NCBI GenBank assembly: GCA_903852585.1
Contig: CAINRG010000057.1
Span: 1 to 54,245, forward strand
From: an uncultured Actinomycetes bacterium
Lineage (GTDB): Bacteria > Actinomycetota > Actinomycetes > Nanopelagicales > Nanopelagicaceae
Length of the DNA: 54,245 nt
Direction: 5' to 3'
The notes beneath the pieces are model-generated. The model was not told the origin of the DNA. It saw nothing but the letters and a program-made list of their open reading frames with translations, and made no database searches. The position numbers and the translations under genes were made by a program. This document shows, piece by piece, positions 36,384 to 45,395 of this stretch. Position 1 is the first letter of the stretch, and every line of letters begins with the position of its first letter.

Positions 36384-37736
36384 ATGACTACGCCATCAAA
36401 GCTCCCAATCACGGGGGTCAAGAAGGTGGCATCGCAGGTTGAGCGCGTTGTCGGGCGACGAGATTCAGTTCTTGCCCGTAAAAGTATTCGTGATTCTCTC
36501 GTCTCGCTTGCAGGTCTGATTGGGTGTCCTGTTCGAAACGAAGATGGTCGCGAAATTGGTCGCCTCGTTGACGTCGTTGTGCGTCACGGCGAAGATGCAT
36601 ACCCACCCGTTTCTGGTTTAATCGTAAAAGTTGGACAACGTAAATCTTTTATTGATGGTGCGCGTATCGCAAAACTTACTCACAATGAGATTCGCCTCTC
36701 TTCGACAACAATTAATCTCACCGATTACAAGCGCCGTGAAGGGGAGTCTCTTCTTGATGGGGATGTGCTCGACCATCAAATTGTGGATGTGAATGGACTT
36801 CGAGTTGTTCGCTCCTCTGACCTTTATTTAGCACCACTTGATAAAGAGATTCGTGTTGTCGGTGTGGATATTTCATTTGTTACTTTTCTTCGCAGAATCT
36901 TTCCAGGAGCATTGGGTCGCCGCGCAACCCCTCAACATGTTCTCGATTGGTCGACTGTTGCATCTCTTGCCGATACATCAGGTGTCGTCAAGACCTCGGG
37001 TTCTAAAAAAGCCCTTTCTCAACTTCGCCCTGCTGACCTTGCTGACCTCATCGAAGACTTAGCTGGGCGCGAGCAAAGTGCTCTGATTGAAATGTTGGAC
37101 CCGGAACTTGCCGCTGATGCACTCGAAGAGATGGAAGACGACGAGTTGCAAGGACTCTTGCGCGGCCTTCCAGAAGATCGAGCAGCGCAACTCTTAAGTC
37201 GCATGGAACCGGATGAATCCGCTGAAGTTTTGCGCGATCTTGACGATGAGCACCGAGAAGATATTTTGAAAGCCATGGATTCAAAAATGGCGAAACAGCT
37301 TCGCCAGTTAATCTCCTTTGACGAGACGCTTGCAGGCGGAATCATGACGACACATATGGTGATTGCTCATGAAAATGACTCTGTTGGATCAGCGCTGAAA
37401 TCTCTCGTTGAAAATCGCGACCGAGATATTTCAGATGGTGTTGTGATTGTCGATGCAAAAGGAAAATTGATGGATCACATCCAAATTATTGAGCTTGTGG
37501 CCGCAAAATCAGGTGATGCGCTCAGCACCTTGATTGGGCCGCCATACCCAACCGCAGTAAATATCGACTCTCCTCTTGAGGAAGTGATTGAAGAGTTTTC
37601 AAATAACCGCGGTGCATCGATTGTCGTAATTGATGAAAAAGGAAAGCCTGTTGGTCGAATCTTGGCCGATGATTTGGTGGACGCCTTGAAGCCTGAAGAA
37701 CAACATGGTTTATCTAAAGGTTCAGGTGCGCTCTAA
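36384..37736 (+). CDS. Soluble MgtE-N/CBS protein with PRC-barrel-like N-terminus
   Basis: A 450-residue protein with no membrane segment. The first 150 residues look like one or two PRC-barrel repeats (NEDGREIGRLVDVVVRH, then DVNGLRVVRSSDLYLAP). Residues about 215-320 form an MgtE N-terminal helical domain rich in acidic repeats (EDLAGREQSALIEMLDPELA, RMEPDESAEVLRDLDDEH). A pair of CBS domains follows (about 325-435; TTHMVIAHENDS, then GASIVVIDEKGKPVGRIL). In true MgtE these cytosolic domains sense Mg2+ and gate a fused pore, but here the pore is missing. The next gene, an NRAMP-like permease, begins directly after the stop codon, so this is probably its regulator. Confidence 0.9.
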   Translation: MTTPSKLPITGVKKVASQVERVVGRRDSVLARKSIRDSLVSLAGLIGCPVRNEDGREIGRLVDVVVRHGEDAYPPVSGLIVKVGQRKSFIDGARIAKLTHNEIRLSSTTINLTDYKRREGESLLDGDVLDHQIVDVNGLRVVRSSDLYLAPLDKEIRVVGVDISFVTFLRRIFPGALGRRATPQHVLDWSTVASLADTSGVVKTSGSKKALSQLRPADLADLIEDLAGREQSALIEMLDPELAADALEEMEDDELQGLLRGLPEDRAAQLLSRMEPDESAEVLRDLDDEHREDILKAMDSKMAKQLRQLISFDETLAGGIMTTHMVIAHENDSVGSALKSLVENRDRDISDGVVIVDAKGKLMDHIQIIELVAAKSGDALSTLIGPPYPTAVNIDSPLEEVIEEFSNNRGASIVVIDEKGKPVGRILADDLVDALKPEEQHGLSKGSGAL

Positions 37737-38972
37737 ATGACTACTCAACGAAAAATTCGCTTAGCTGCACTTTTATCAGTGATGGGTCCTGGAGTGATCG
37801 CCGGACTCTCTGATGATGATCCAGCGGGCATCACAACATATTCACAACTGGGTGCGAAGTTTGCTTATCAAATGCTCTGGGTTCTCGTAATCTCGACCAT
37901 CGCGCTTATTCTCTTTCAAGATCTTGGGGCTCGAATTGGTGTCGTAACGCGTCAAGGTCTTATTGGATTGGTACGCCAAAAGTATGGCGCTCGATCAGGA
38001 ACGTTGAGCGCACTTGCACTTCTTCTTGCAAATTTTGGAACGTTAACAGCTGAATTCGCGGGTATTGCGGCTGCAGGACAACTCTTTGGATATTCGCGAT
38101 TTATCACAGTTCCTGCTGCAGCACTTGTTGTTTCGTTTTTGGTTTTGCGCGGATCATTTGCGCGCGTTGAGAAAGTATTCTTTGCTCTCTCCGCAGTATT
38201 TATTGCATATGTTGTTGCGGGATTTATGGCCCACCCGAATTGGAGCAAAGCGCTGCACGGAGTTGTTGTCCCATCGATGCCCTTTAATCATGATGCTATT
38301 TACATCGCCACAGCGACACTTGGTACGACACTTGCACCTTGGGGATTGGCGTTTATCCAGTCCTACGCAGTCGATAAGCGTTTAACTCGGGATGACTTAA
38401 AGCTCCTACGAGTTGACGTTTGGACGGGTTCACTTCTGACAGGAATCATTGGATTCTTTGTTATCGTCACTTGTGCAGCTACATTAAATGCTGAGGGTCA
38501 GACAAATATTACTGACGCTGCTCAAGCAGCTCGCGCCCTTGTACCTCTGGCGGGAACACTCGCAAAGGCACTTTTTGCAGTTGGACTTGTTGGTGCGGCG
38601 CTTCTTGCAGCTTCCATCCTGCCTCTCTCCACAGCATATTCAGTCGGGGATCTCACCGGACAACCTGCTGCACTGGATGATGGTCCAAAGGATGCACCAC
38701 TCTTCTATGCAACATTCGGACTGATGACTCTTTTTGCTGCCGGACTTATTCTTCTTCCCGGCATTCCATTGATTCGAGTTTTGGTACTTACTCAGATTTT
38801 GAATGCCGTATTGCTCTTGCCACTTCTCTTTTTCATGTATGGAATTTCGCGAGATACCCGTCTTATGGGCGAATTTGCCTCGACAAAACGGATGAGATTT
38901 ATTTATGGAGTCATCATTGCCCTCGTCTCGATCTGCGTTGTGGCACTTCTTTGGTTTACCGTTCACCCTTGA
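37737..38972 (+). CDS. NRAMP-family-like divalent cation transporter with altered metal-site motifs
   Basis: A 411-residue protein with about 11 hydrophobic helices. It is recognised as NRAMP by the helix 1 motif region GPGVIAGLSDDDPAGITTYS and the helix 6 region. The usual DPGN reads DPAG and the usual MPH reads APW (residues 200-202), so both the asparagine and the methionine of the Mn/Fe site are absent. Such changes are typical of NRAMP relatives that carry Mg2+ or other non-transition ions, and the directly upstream MgtE-N/CBS protein supports this. Its ATG abuts the preceding TAA, so both genes are coupled. The transported ion is inferred. Confidence 0.86.
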   Translation: MTTQRKIRLAALLSVMGPGVIAGLSDDDPAGITTYSQLGAKFAYQMLWVLVISTIALILFQDLGARIGVVTRQGLIGLVRQKYGARSGTLSALALLLANFGTLTAEFAGIAAAGQLFGYSRFITVPAAALVVSFLVLRGSFARVEKVFFALSAVFIAYVVAGFMAHPNWSKALHGVVVPSMPFNHDAIYIATATLGTTLAPWGLAFIQSYAVDKRLTRDDLKLLRVDVWTGSLLTGIIGFFVIVTCAATLNAEGQTNITDAAQAARALVPLAGTLAKALFAVGLVGAALLAASILPLSTAYSVGDLTGQPAALDDGPKDAPLFYATFGLMTLFAAGLILLPGIPLIRVLVLTQILNAVLLLPLLFFMYGISRDTRLMGEFASTKRMRFIYGVIIALVSICVVALLWFTVHP

Positions 38973-39856
38973 TGAAGCCACACGATCACGCCGCCTTACC
39001 AAAAGGCCGGGACATTCCCTATCTACTTCTTGGCATCATTGGAATTGGCACATCAGGTCCTTTGATTGCAAAGAGCACAATGCCTGTCCCAACTCTTGTC
39101 TTTTGGCGCAATCTCATCGGTTCGATGATCATGACCCCTTTTGCAATTCGAAATGGTGAATGGCGAGATCCTGCTAAAAAGCATCTTCTCAAGCACTCCG
39201 CATTTGCCGGAGTCTTTCTAGCTTTTCACTTTCTTGCATTTTTTCTCGCAATGAGATTTACAAGCGTTGCAGCCGGCACCGCATTAGCAGCGCTTCAGCC
39301 AATTTTTGCAGCACTGTATGTCCGATTTAAAGGCGAACACATCTCAACGACGTCCCTTGTCGGGATGATGATTGCCTTCTCCTCAGTATTTGTAATCACT
39401 GGCGTCGATTTATCCCTTTCAACGCGTGCATTTGTAGGAGATCTTTTTGGAATAACCTGCGCAGCACTTGCCGCAACATATGTTGCAATTGGATCACGAG
39501 TGCAACGCGATCTTGCAACTTCCACATATACATCGCTTTGTTACGGAACATGCGCAATCACTGTTTTGCCATTTATTATTTTTGGTGGCATTCAAGTAAC
39601 TCATTTCGCGTTAACCGAATGGGTCATACTCCTTCTCCTTATTATTGGCGCTCAATTTATGGGTCACACTCTTTTCAATCTTGTTCTTAAGAGAGTTTCC
39701 CCAGTTGTGGTCTCACTCATAGTTTTCTTCGAGGTTCCGGTGGCAGCACTTGTCGCGTGGATATGGCTGCATCAATCACCCTCGCCCGGGCTGTGGATTG
39801 GTGTCGCTGGAATTTTGGCCGGCTGTACTGTTTTTGTGGTTGGTGGAAAGCGTTGA
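38972..39856 (+). CDS. EamA/DMT-family permease
   Basis: A 294-residue membrane protein with about ten helices in two EamA repeats: one starts YLLLGIIGIGTSGPLIAK, the other DLFGITCAALAATYVAIGSR. Family members export amino acids or metabolites, and the substrate here is unknown. ATG 38972 overlaps the NRAMP stop codon by one base (TGATG), so the three genes from 36384 are probably one transcript. The stop overlaps the start of the PHP gene by four bases. Confidence 0.88.
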   Translation: MKPHDHAALPKGRDIPYLLLGIIGIGTSGPLIAKSTMPVPTLVFWRNLIGSMIMTPFAIRNGEWRDPAKKHLLKHSAFAGVFLAFHFLAFFLAMRFTSVAAGTALAALQPIFAALYVRFKGEHISTTSLVGMMIAFSSVFVITGVDLSLSTRAFVGDLFGITCAALAATYVAIGSRVQRDLATSTYTSLCYGTCAITVLPFIIFGGIQVTHFALTEWVILLLLIIGAQFMGHTLFNLVLKRVSPVVVSLIVFFEVPVAALVAWIWLHQSPSPGLWIGVAGILAGCTVFVVGGKR

Positions 39857-40701
39857 TTGATTTACACACTCATACAAATATAAGTGACGGTACTGATACA
39901 CCAGCCCAACTCATTAATAAGGCTTTAGCATCTGGCATAAAAGTACTTGCAATCACCGACCACGACAGCATTGCAGGATGGGATGAGGCATCTGCACATC
40001 TGCGCCCAGGAATGGATCTTGTATTGGGTTCAGAAATTTCCTGTCAGACTGATGATGGAATCAGTGTTCATATGCTCGGTCTTCTCTTTGATCCAGGCCA
40101 CAAGGAACTGCAGGATGTTCTCTCGCAAACACGTGATAATCGTTTCGGTCGCATGGAGCGCATCATTATTCGAATGAATGAAGCTGGGATTGAAATTACG
40201 ATGGAAGAAGTGCTTGCACAACTTTCTGACGGTGCAACTCTCGGACGTCCCCATCTTGCTGATGCCATGGTTGCAAAAGGATTGGCAAAGAGCAGAGATG
40301 AAATATTTGAAAAGTGGCTTCACAACAATTCTCCATACTATGTCGCTCATTATTCACCGACACCAGAACGGGCTATTGCACTAATAAAAGAAGCCGGCGG
40401 AGTAGCAGTTATTGCCCACCCTATGGCATCCCTTCGCGGGCGTACAGTCTCGGTTGAAAGTTTTGCTTCGTATGTTGATGCTGGCTTAGATGCAATCGAA
40501 GTTTTTCATCGAGATCACACCGCTGATCAACGAAACCTGCTCCTCGGTATAGCAAATGATTTAAACGTTTTAAGGACTGGTTCGAGTGATTACCACGGAA
40601 ATGGAAAGCTCAATGAATTGGCAGAAAATACAACCGAGCCAGAGCAATGGGCAGCACTTGAATCTCGCGCAGATGCGCGACGAGTTATCAGCGCTTCTTA
40701 G
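39853..40701 (+). CDS. PHP-domain phosphoesterase (nucleoside 3',5'-bisphosphate phosphatase/RNase AM-like)
   Basis: A 282-residue metal-dependent phosphoesterase. Metal ligands are in DLHTHTNISDG (residues 3-13), AITDHDSIAGW, AHPMASLRG and SDYHGNGK near the end. These resemble the RNase AM/YciV group that removes phosphate from nucleoside 3',5'-bisphosphates and trims RNA ends. The true start is TTG 39853 within the EamA stop codon: it has GGTGGAAAG upstream and keeps the metal motif at the N-terminus. The stop overlaps the convergent DUF3107 gene by four bases. Confidence 0.86.
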   Translation: MIDLHTHTNISDGTDTPAQLINKALASGIKVLAITDHDSIAGWDEASAHLRPGMDLVLGSEISCQTDDGISVHMLGLLFDPGHKELQDVLSQTRDNRFGRMERIIIRMNEAGIEITMEEVLAQLSDGATLGRPHLADAMVAKGLAKSRDEIFEKWLHNNSPYYVAHYSPTPERAIALIKEAGGVAVIAHPMASLRGRTVSVESFASYVDAGLDAIEVFHRDHTADQRNLLLGIANDLNVLRTGSSDYHGNGKLNELAENTTEPEQWAALESRADARRVISAS

Positions 40702-40952
40702 AGAGTTGTAAAACCAACGCGACGTTCCGGCGCGCTACCAAATTCAACAAATGAGATCTTTTGAGCAGGAACCAAAGTAGCTTGATTCTTTGTGTCATGA
40801 ATTAAAAGTGGAGTTTGATTCTTCAGAGCAGCTTGGACAAGTTCGAGAACCTCATCGGTTGAAAGAGGTGTCTCAATCCGAAGTTCTGTAGGAGAATCAC
40901 TGATTCCAATACGGATATCAGTTGTCTGGGAATCAGTTTTCTTTGTAGCCAT
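40698..40952 (-). CDS. DUF3107 protein
   Basis: An 84-residue protein of the actinobacterial DUF3107 family. After a 12-residue polar lead it has the family's IRIGISDSPTELRIET strand region and ends with LVPAQKISFVEFG and RRVGF. Function is unknown. It lies 16 bases after the TetR gene on the same strand, an arrangement I know from Rv3208-Rv3208A in mycobacteria. A TAAACT hexamer (minus strand, 40959-40964) is six bases before the ATG, so it can also be transcribed alone. Confidence 0.88.
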   Translation of the reverse strand: MATKKTDSQTTDIRIGISDSPTELRIETPLSTDEVLELVQAALKNQTPLLIHDTKNQATLVPAQKISFVEFGSAPERRVGFTTL

Positions 40953-40968
40953 AGAAAGAGTTTAGTAC

Positions 40969-41574
40969 TTAATCGTGGCGGGGAAAACCAGAAATACCGC
41001 GCCAGATTTGACCCGAGACAAGCTTTACAGCTTCTTCTCGTGAAATCTTTTGATCACGCTCGAGCCAATGGCGAGCAGCGGATTGCACATTTCCAATCAA
41101 ACCTGTTGCTAGCATCATCGAAACTTCTTTGCTCATTCCAGTTTCAAGTGAAATGACGGCAGAAAATGCTGCGGCACAGTCATATGTCATGCGAGTGAGG
41201 CGCTCACGAACCTTTGGTTCAACAGCCATATCGCTTTCAAAGAGCAAGCGAAATGCTTCACCTTCGTGATTGATGAAATCAAAATATGCTTCAACAGTTG
41301 CTGCAACGCGATCGCCATTGTCACTCTTTGACGCAACTGCCTTTTGAATATCAAAGAGAAGTGAATCGATGTGAAGATCAAGAACTGCCAGATAAAGGTC
41401 AAGTTTGGATGGGAAGTGTTGATAAAGAACTGGCTTGCTGACGCTGGCACGATCTGCAATCTCATCCATGGGAGCAGAGTGGTAACCAGCCTGCGTAAAA
41501 ACCTCAAGAGCGGCAGTCAAGAGTTGGGCACGTCGCTCATCGCGAGGAAGGCGGTTCTTATTGTCAGTACTCAC
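40969..41574 (-). CDS. TetR-family transcriptional repressor
   Basis: A 201-residue regulator. The N-terminal helix-turn-helix is [20 protein letters not shown] then [18 protein letters not shown]; the rest is a ligand-binding helical domain. The ligand is unknown. It is followed by the DUF3107 gene and is divergent from mshB with 65 bases between starts. GTG 41574 is chosen because a TACGAT hexamer (minus strand, 41582-41587) ends seven bases before it. A longer start at ATG 41622 is possible but would remove the usual N-terminus spacing. Confidence 0.86.
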   Translation of the reverse strand: MSTDNKNRLPRDERRAQLLTAALEVFTQAGYHSAPMDEIADRASVSKPVLYQHFPSKLDLYLAVLDLHIDSLLFDIQKAVASKSDNGDRVAATVEAYFDFINHEGEAFRLLFESDMAVEPKVRERLTRMTYDCAAAFSAVISLETGMSKEVSMMLATGLIGNVQSAARHWLERDQKISREEAVKLVSGQIWRGISGFPRHD

Positions 41575-41639
41575 TGGGGGAATCGTATGGTCATAAAGGA
41601 GAAATTGCACCTCACTCGGCATTGGAGCAAAATGGCGCT

Positions 41640-42506
41640 GTGAATACGACCGGAAAGCGCCTCCTTTTGGTGCATGCACACCCAGATGATGAGACGATCA
41701 ACAATGGCGCGACGATGGCGAAATATGTCAGCGAAGGCGTAGCAGTCACACTTATTACCTGCACTCGAGGCGAAGAAGGCGAAGTTCTCGTCCCAGAGCT
41801 GGCCCACTTGGCAAGCAACGCAACCGATGCACTCGGTACACACCGGGAGAGCGAACTGGCAAATGCCATGAAGGCGCTAGGGGTTACCGATTTTCGTTTC
41901 CTCGGAGCCCCCCATACGAAATTCCGCGATAGTGGAATGATGGGAACAGAACAAAATAATCGCCCTGATGTTTTCTGGCAGGCAAACCTTGATGAAGCCG
42001 CAGCCGAACTTGTGAAAGTAATTCTTGAAGTAAAGCCCCAAGTGCTTGTCACATACGATGAATTTGGCGGATATGGCCATCCTGATCATATTCAGGCACA
42101 CCGCGTTGCAATGCGCGCAGCAGAAATTGCAGCCCCTCAATGGGAAATATCAAAAATTTACTGGAACACGATGCCACGTTCTGTCATGGAAAAAGGCATT
42201 GAAAAGATGAAGGAAATGGGTAGTGATTTCCTGGGCGTTGAAAGTGCCGACGACCTTCCCTTTGTAAAAGATGATGCTCTTGTAACCACTGTTATTAGCG
42301 CAGCCAAATTTGCTCCACAAAAGATTGAAGCGATGAAGGCTCATCCAACACAAATGTCTCTTGATGGTCCTTTTTTTGCTTTATCCAATAATTTGGGAAG
42401 TGAAGTTATGGGGGATGAGTACTACATCCTTGTTAAAGGAGAGAAGTCTGCTCCATTTGATAGTAGTGGACGTGAAACCGATCTCTTTAACGGGCTAAAA
42501 GGTTAA
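41640..42506 (+). CDS. mshB: GlcNAc-inositol deacetylase, mycothiol pathway
   Basis: A 288-residue zinc deacetylase of the LmbE family that removes acetate from GlcNAc-Ins in mycothiol synthesis. The zinc motif HAHPDDE begins the protein, and [14 protein letters not shown] is closer to MshB than to the mycothiol conjugate amidase Mca. GTG 41640 has GGAG 12 bases upstream; a TTG at 41622 is an alternative start. The 3' end overlaps the convergent CysS-like gene by 20 bases. MshB points to mycothiol as the main thiol, but MshA, MshC and MshD are not in the window under their usual form. Confidence 0.88.
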   Translation: MNTTGKRLLLVHAHPDDETINNGATMAKYVSEGVAVTLITCTRGEEGEVLVPELAHLASNATDALGTHRESELANAMKALGVTDFRFLGAPHTKFRDSGMMGTEQNNRPDVFWQANLDEAAAELVKVILEVKPQVLVTYDEFGGYGHPDHIQAHRVAMRAAEIAAPQWEISKIYWNTMPRSVMEKGIEKMKEMGSDFLGVESADDLPFVKDDALVTTVISAAKFAPQKIEAMKAHPTQMSLDGPFFALSNNLGSEVMGDEYYILVKGEKSAPFDSSGRETDLFNGLKG

Positions 42507-43890
42507 GGCCCAGGATTTCATCAAGTTTTACAAATATCCCTGCTTTTATCGAAGGAGAGATATTTGAATCTTTTTCAAGAGCTCGCAACTTTACAAGTGC
42601 GCGAGGAAAATCTAAGTCATAACGAATGAGCGCAAGATATTCCTCAACATCAACTTCCGTCGAAGCGTTAAAACCCCATTCGGATACTCGAAGTCTCCAG
42701 CGCTTAATGGTCTTATCTGCCGCCTTTATTGCATCCCATGAAAGATCAAGTTGGTTGCGGTATTTGCTCTCTAGAAATATGAGGCGTAGTGAAAGAGGAT
42801 CAAAGCCTCTATCGATGAGATCGCTGACCAGAACAACATTCTCGGAACTTTTTGCCATCTTTCGCCCTTCGAAAAGAAGATGTTCCCCGTGCAACCACAT
42901 GGAAACAACTTCGCGATGGGCAATTGCATTTGATTGCGCTCTCTCATTTTCGTGATGAGGAAAGCGAAGATCTATTCCTCCGATATGTAAATCCACACGA
43001 GAATCCAGGAACTTCATCGACATCGCAGAGCATTCGATATGCCACCCAGGAAATCCCCTTCCCCATGGTGAATTCCAGACAAGGTCATTTCGATTTCCCG
43101 CATTTTTCCAGAGAGCCCAATCGGCGTGGAATCTCTTCTCCCCATCATCTGTATATTCATAGCGATGACCCGGCTTCAATGAATCAAGACGATTGCCACT
43201 GATTGCGCCATACGATTCGCATGACTCTGCTGAAAAATAAACCGAGGAGTCGGCACCGACATATGCCGCTTTCTCCACAATAAGTTGGGAGATCATCTCT
43301 TGCATTAAATCGATTGACTCACTTGCCCGAGGAGATTTGTCGGCGCGAGTGATATTGAGTCGGGCTTGATCAATGAAGAATTTCTCTTCAAACTCACGAG
43401 CAATTTCAAGCGGATCCTTCTTTACCTTTTCTGATTCGCTCAATAACTTATCTTCAAAGTTTTCGCTCATGTGTCCAACATCAGTGATGTTTTGAACAAC
43501 AACAGGGTGCCAGCCATCAAATTTTAAGATTCGAGAGATCAAATCCGGTAGGAGGAATGTACGAAGATTCCCTACGTGAGCATCGCGATACACAGTTGGA
43601 CCACAACAGTAAATATGAATTCTTCGACCCATCGATGGCATCAATTCTTCAATTTCACGGCTCTGGGTGTTGTAGAGAAATAAGCCGGTTCCATGTTCAG
43701 GTGGCGAGATTTTCTTCCACAGAAGAATCTGCGATGGATCAAAGCTTAAGAGTTCACCATTTTTTCGGCGCACAGTCGTCAACGATTCAAGAACCCCGAG
43801 AAGATCTCGCCAACGGCCCTCATCGGGGCTCTCGTTGACGAGGCGAATGCTCACTTTTGAGCCGACGTCGCCAATTCCGGGCAGTTCCAT
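42487..43890 (-). CDS. CysS-like cysteine ligase with an SH3-like N-terminal extension and no usual C-terminal domain
   Basis: A 467-residue protein. Residues 1-65 form a small beta-rich domain ([31 protein letters not shown], then ILLWKK) similar to the SH3-like domain of Rv0428c-type acetyltransferases. Residues about 70-460 are a class I cysteinyl-tRNA synthetase core: C96 in [15 protein letters not shown]287, H312 and E316 are the zinc site, and HVGN and KMAKS the ATP motifs. The protein ends just after [11 protein letters not shown], without the usual last 50-60 residues of CysS. MshC-like activity or a specialised CysS are both open. A TTTAAT hexamer (minus strand, 43897-43902) is six bases before the ATG. 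Confidence 0.8.
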   Translation of the reverse strand: MELPGIGDVGSKVSIRLVNESPDEGRWRDLLGVLESLTTVRRKNGELLSFDPSQILLWKKISPPEHGTGLFLYNTQSREIEELMPSMGRRIHIYCCGPTVYRDAHVGNLRTFLLPDLISRILKFDGWHPVVVQNITDVGHMSENFEDKLLSESEKVKKDPLEIAREFEEKFFIDQARLNITRADKSPRASESIDLMQEMISQLIVEKAAYVGADSSVYFSAESCESYGAISGNRLDSLKPGHRYEYTDDGEKRFHADWALWKNAGNRNDLVWNSPWGRGFPGWHIECSAMSMKFLDSRVDLHIGGIDLRFPHHENERAQSNAIAHREVVSMWLHGEHLLFEGRKMAKSSENVVLVSDLIDRGFDPLSLRLIFLESKYRNQLDLSWDAIKAADKTIKRWRLRVSEWGFNASTEVDVEEYLALIRYDLDFPRALVKLRALEKDSNISPSIKAGIFVKLDEILGLNLLAR

Positions 43891-44001
43891 ACAGGCATTA
43901 AAACCTATTCACCAGGCTTTTCTGACATGTTGTCGCAAATAGCTCCTGATGCCTTTAGAATTACGACCTCGCAACACCGTACATACCTGGAAAGGCGTGC
44001 C

Positions 44002-44322
44002 ATGACCTACGTAATCGCAGAACCGTGCATCGACGTAAAGGATAAATCCTGTATAGAGGAATGTCCTGTGGATTGCATCTACGAAGGTAACCGCATGCTC
44101 TATATCCAACCTGACGAGTGTGTTGATTGCGGCGCCTGCGAGCCAGTATGCCCAGTTGAGGCTATCTACTACGAAGATGATGTCCCAGCGCAGTGGAAAG
44201 ATTTCCGCGAAATGGGAACACAGTTCTTTGTTGAACTTGGTTCTCCTGGTGGCGCAAGTAAGGTTGGCGCAACAAATAGCGATCACCCAAAGGTTGTCGC
44301 AGCACCTCCAAAAGCTAACTAA
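44002..44322 (+). CDS. fdxA: 7Fe ferredoxin FdxA
   Basis: A 106-residue electron carrier with one [3Fe-4S] and one [4Fe-4S] cluster. Its cysteines lie in [19 protein letters not shown] and [16 protein letters not shown], the FdxA arrangement of actinobacteria. GGAAAGG is placed before ATG 44002. The dapC gene follows eight bases later, as in mycobacteria (fdxC-dapC), so it is a reliable synteny marker. Its partner oxidoreductase is unknown. Confidence 0.94.
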   Translation: MTYVIAEPCIDVKDKSCIEECPVDCIYEGNRMLYIQPDECVDCGACEPVCPVEAIYYEDDVPAQWKDFREMGTQFFVELGSPGGASKVGATNSDHPKVVAAPPKAN

Positions 44323-44330
44323 CTTTCTCC

Positions 44331-45395
44331 GTGAAGCTTCCAGATTTTCCTTGGGACACCCTCGCCCCTTATGGCGATAAGGCAAAGCTTCATCCTGGTG
44401 GAATTATTGATCTTTCAGTTGGGACTCCTGTCGACCCAACGCCAGAATTTATTCAAGCCGAACTCAACCGGGCATCTAACTCTCCCGGTTATCCACTGAC
44501 AATCGGCACTTCTGAACTTCGTTCATCAATGCGTTCGTGGGCAGAAAAAGTTCTTGGCGTTTCAGGAGATTTTGATCTTTTACCCACGATTGGATCGAAG
44601 GAACTTGTCGCATGGCTACCAACACTTTTAGAAGCAAAGACAGTTAATTATCCCGAGATTGCTTATCCAACGTATTTAGTAGGAGCTCTTATTGCCGGTG
44701 CGCAGGCAAAGACAGTTGAGATATCTCCGGACTCATGGAGTGCATCAGATCTGACATGGATTAATACTCCATCAAACCCAACAGGGCGAGTTCATTCCAT
44801 CGCAGAACTCCAAGCAGTCATTGATTACAGCCGAAGCCACAACGTCGTTGTTGCCTCTGATGAGTGCTATCTCAATTTCCCGGCGACGGGTGCACACACA
44901 CCAGTTTCTCTGCTCAAGGTGGCAGCAGGCAACAATAAGAATCTCCTCTCGGTTTATTCACTTTCCAAGAGAAGCAACCTCGCCGGATATCGCGCAGGAG
45001 TTGTTGTTGGTGATCCAGAACTAATTTCTCGCATCCGCGAAATTCGCAAGCATGCTGGAATGTTGGTTCCAGCTCCTGTTCAACGAGCCATGACCGTCGC
45101 TCTTGGCGATGAGAGCCACGTTCAGGAACAAGCAGGAAGATATGCAGCGCGAAGAGATTTACTTCGCCCGGCCCTTGAAAGTGCAGGATTCACGGTTGAA
45201 TTGAGCGACGCGGGTCTCTACATATGGTGCACTCGAAATGAAAGCGACTGGGAATCGATTACTTGGCTTGCAGATCGTGGAATTCTTGCCACCCCTGGAC
45301 GTTTCTACGGCGAAGAAGGAAGTCGCCATATTCGCGTCGCTTTAACATCCACAGATGCTCAAATTTCTGAAGCCGCAAAGAGAATTGCTTCGTAA
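44331..45395 (+). CDS. dapC: Succinyldiaminopimelate transaminase
   Basis: A 354-residue class I PLP aminotransferase that makes N-succinyl-LL-diaminopimelate from the product of DapD. The PLP lysine is in YSLSKRSNLAGYRAG near 220, and the substrate arginine is near the end in SRHIRVAL. The assignment to DapC rests mainly on its position after fdxA, which matches the actinobacterial fdxC-dapC pair. GTG 44331 starts eight bases after the fdxA stop, and the next gene begins immediately after its TAA. Confidence 0.9.
   Translation: MKLPDFPWDTLAPYGDKAKLHPGGIIDLSVGTPVDPTPEFIQAELNRASNSPGYPLTIGTSELRSSMRSWAEKVLGVSGDFDLLPTIGSKELVAWLPTLLEAKTVNYPEIAYPTYLVGALIAGAQAKTVEISPDSWSASDLTWINTPSNPTGRVHSIAELQAVIDYSRSHNVVVASDECYLNFPATGAHTPVSLLKVAAGNNKNLLSVYSLSKRSNLAGYRAGVVVGDPELISRIREIRKHAGMLVPAPVQRAMTVALGDESHVQEQAGRYAARRDLLRPALESAGFTVELSDAGLYIWCTRNESDWESITWLADRGILATPGRFYGEEGSRHIRVALTSTDAQISEAAKRIAS

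Noticed and set aside
42487-43890. Naming the CysS-like gene mshC
   Set aside because: The Cys site reads CGPT and the core is closer to CysS; canonical MshC has CGIT. The position next to mshB alone is not enough.
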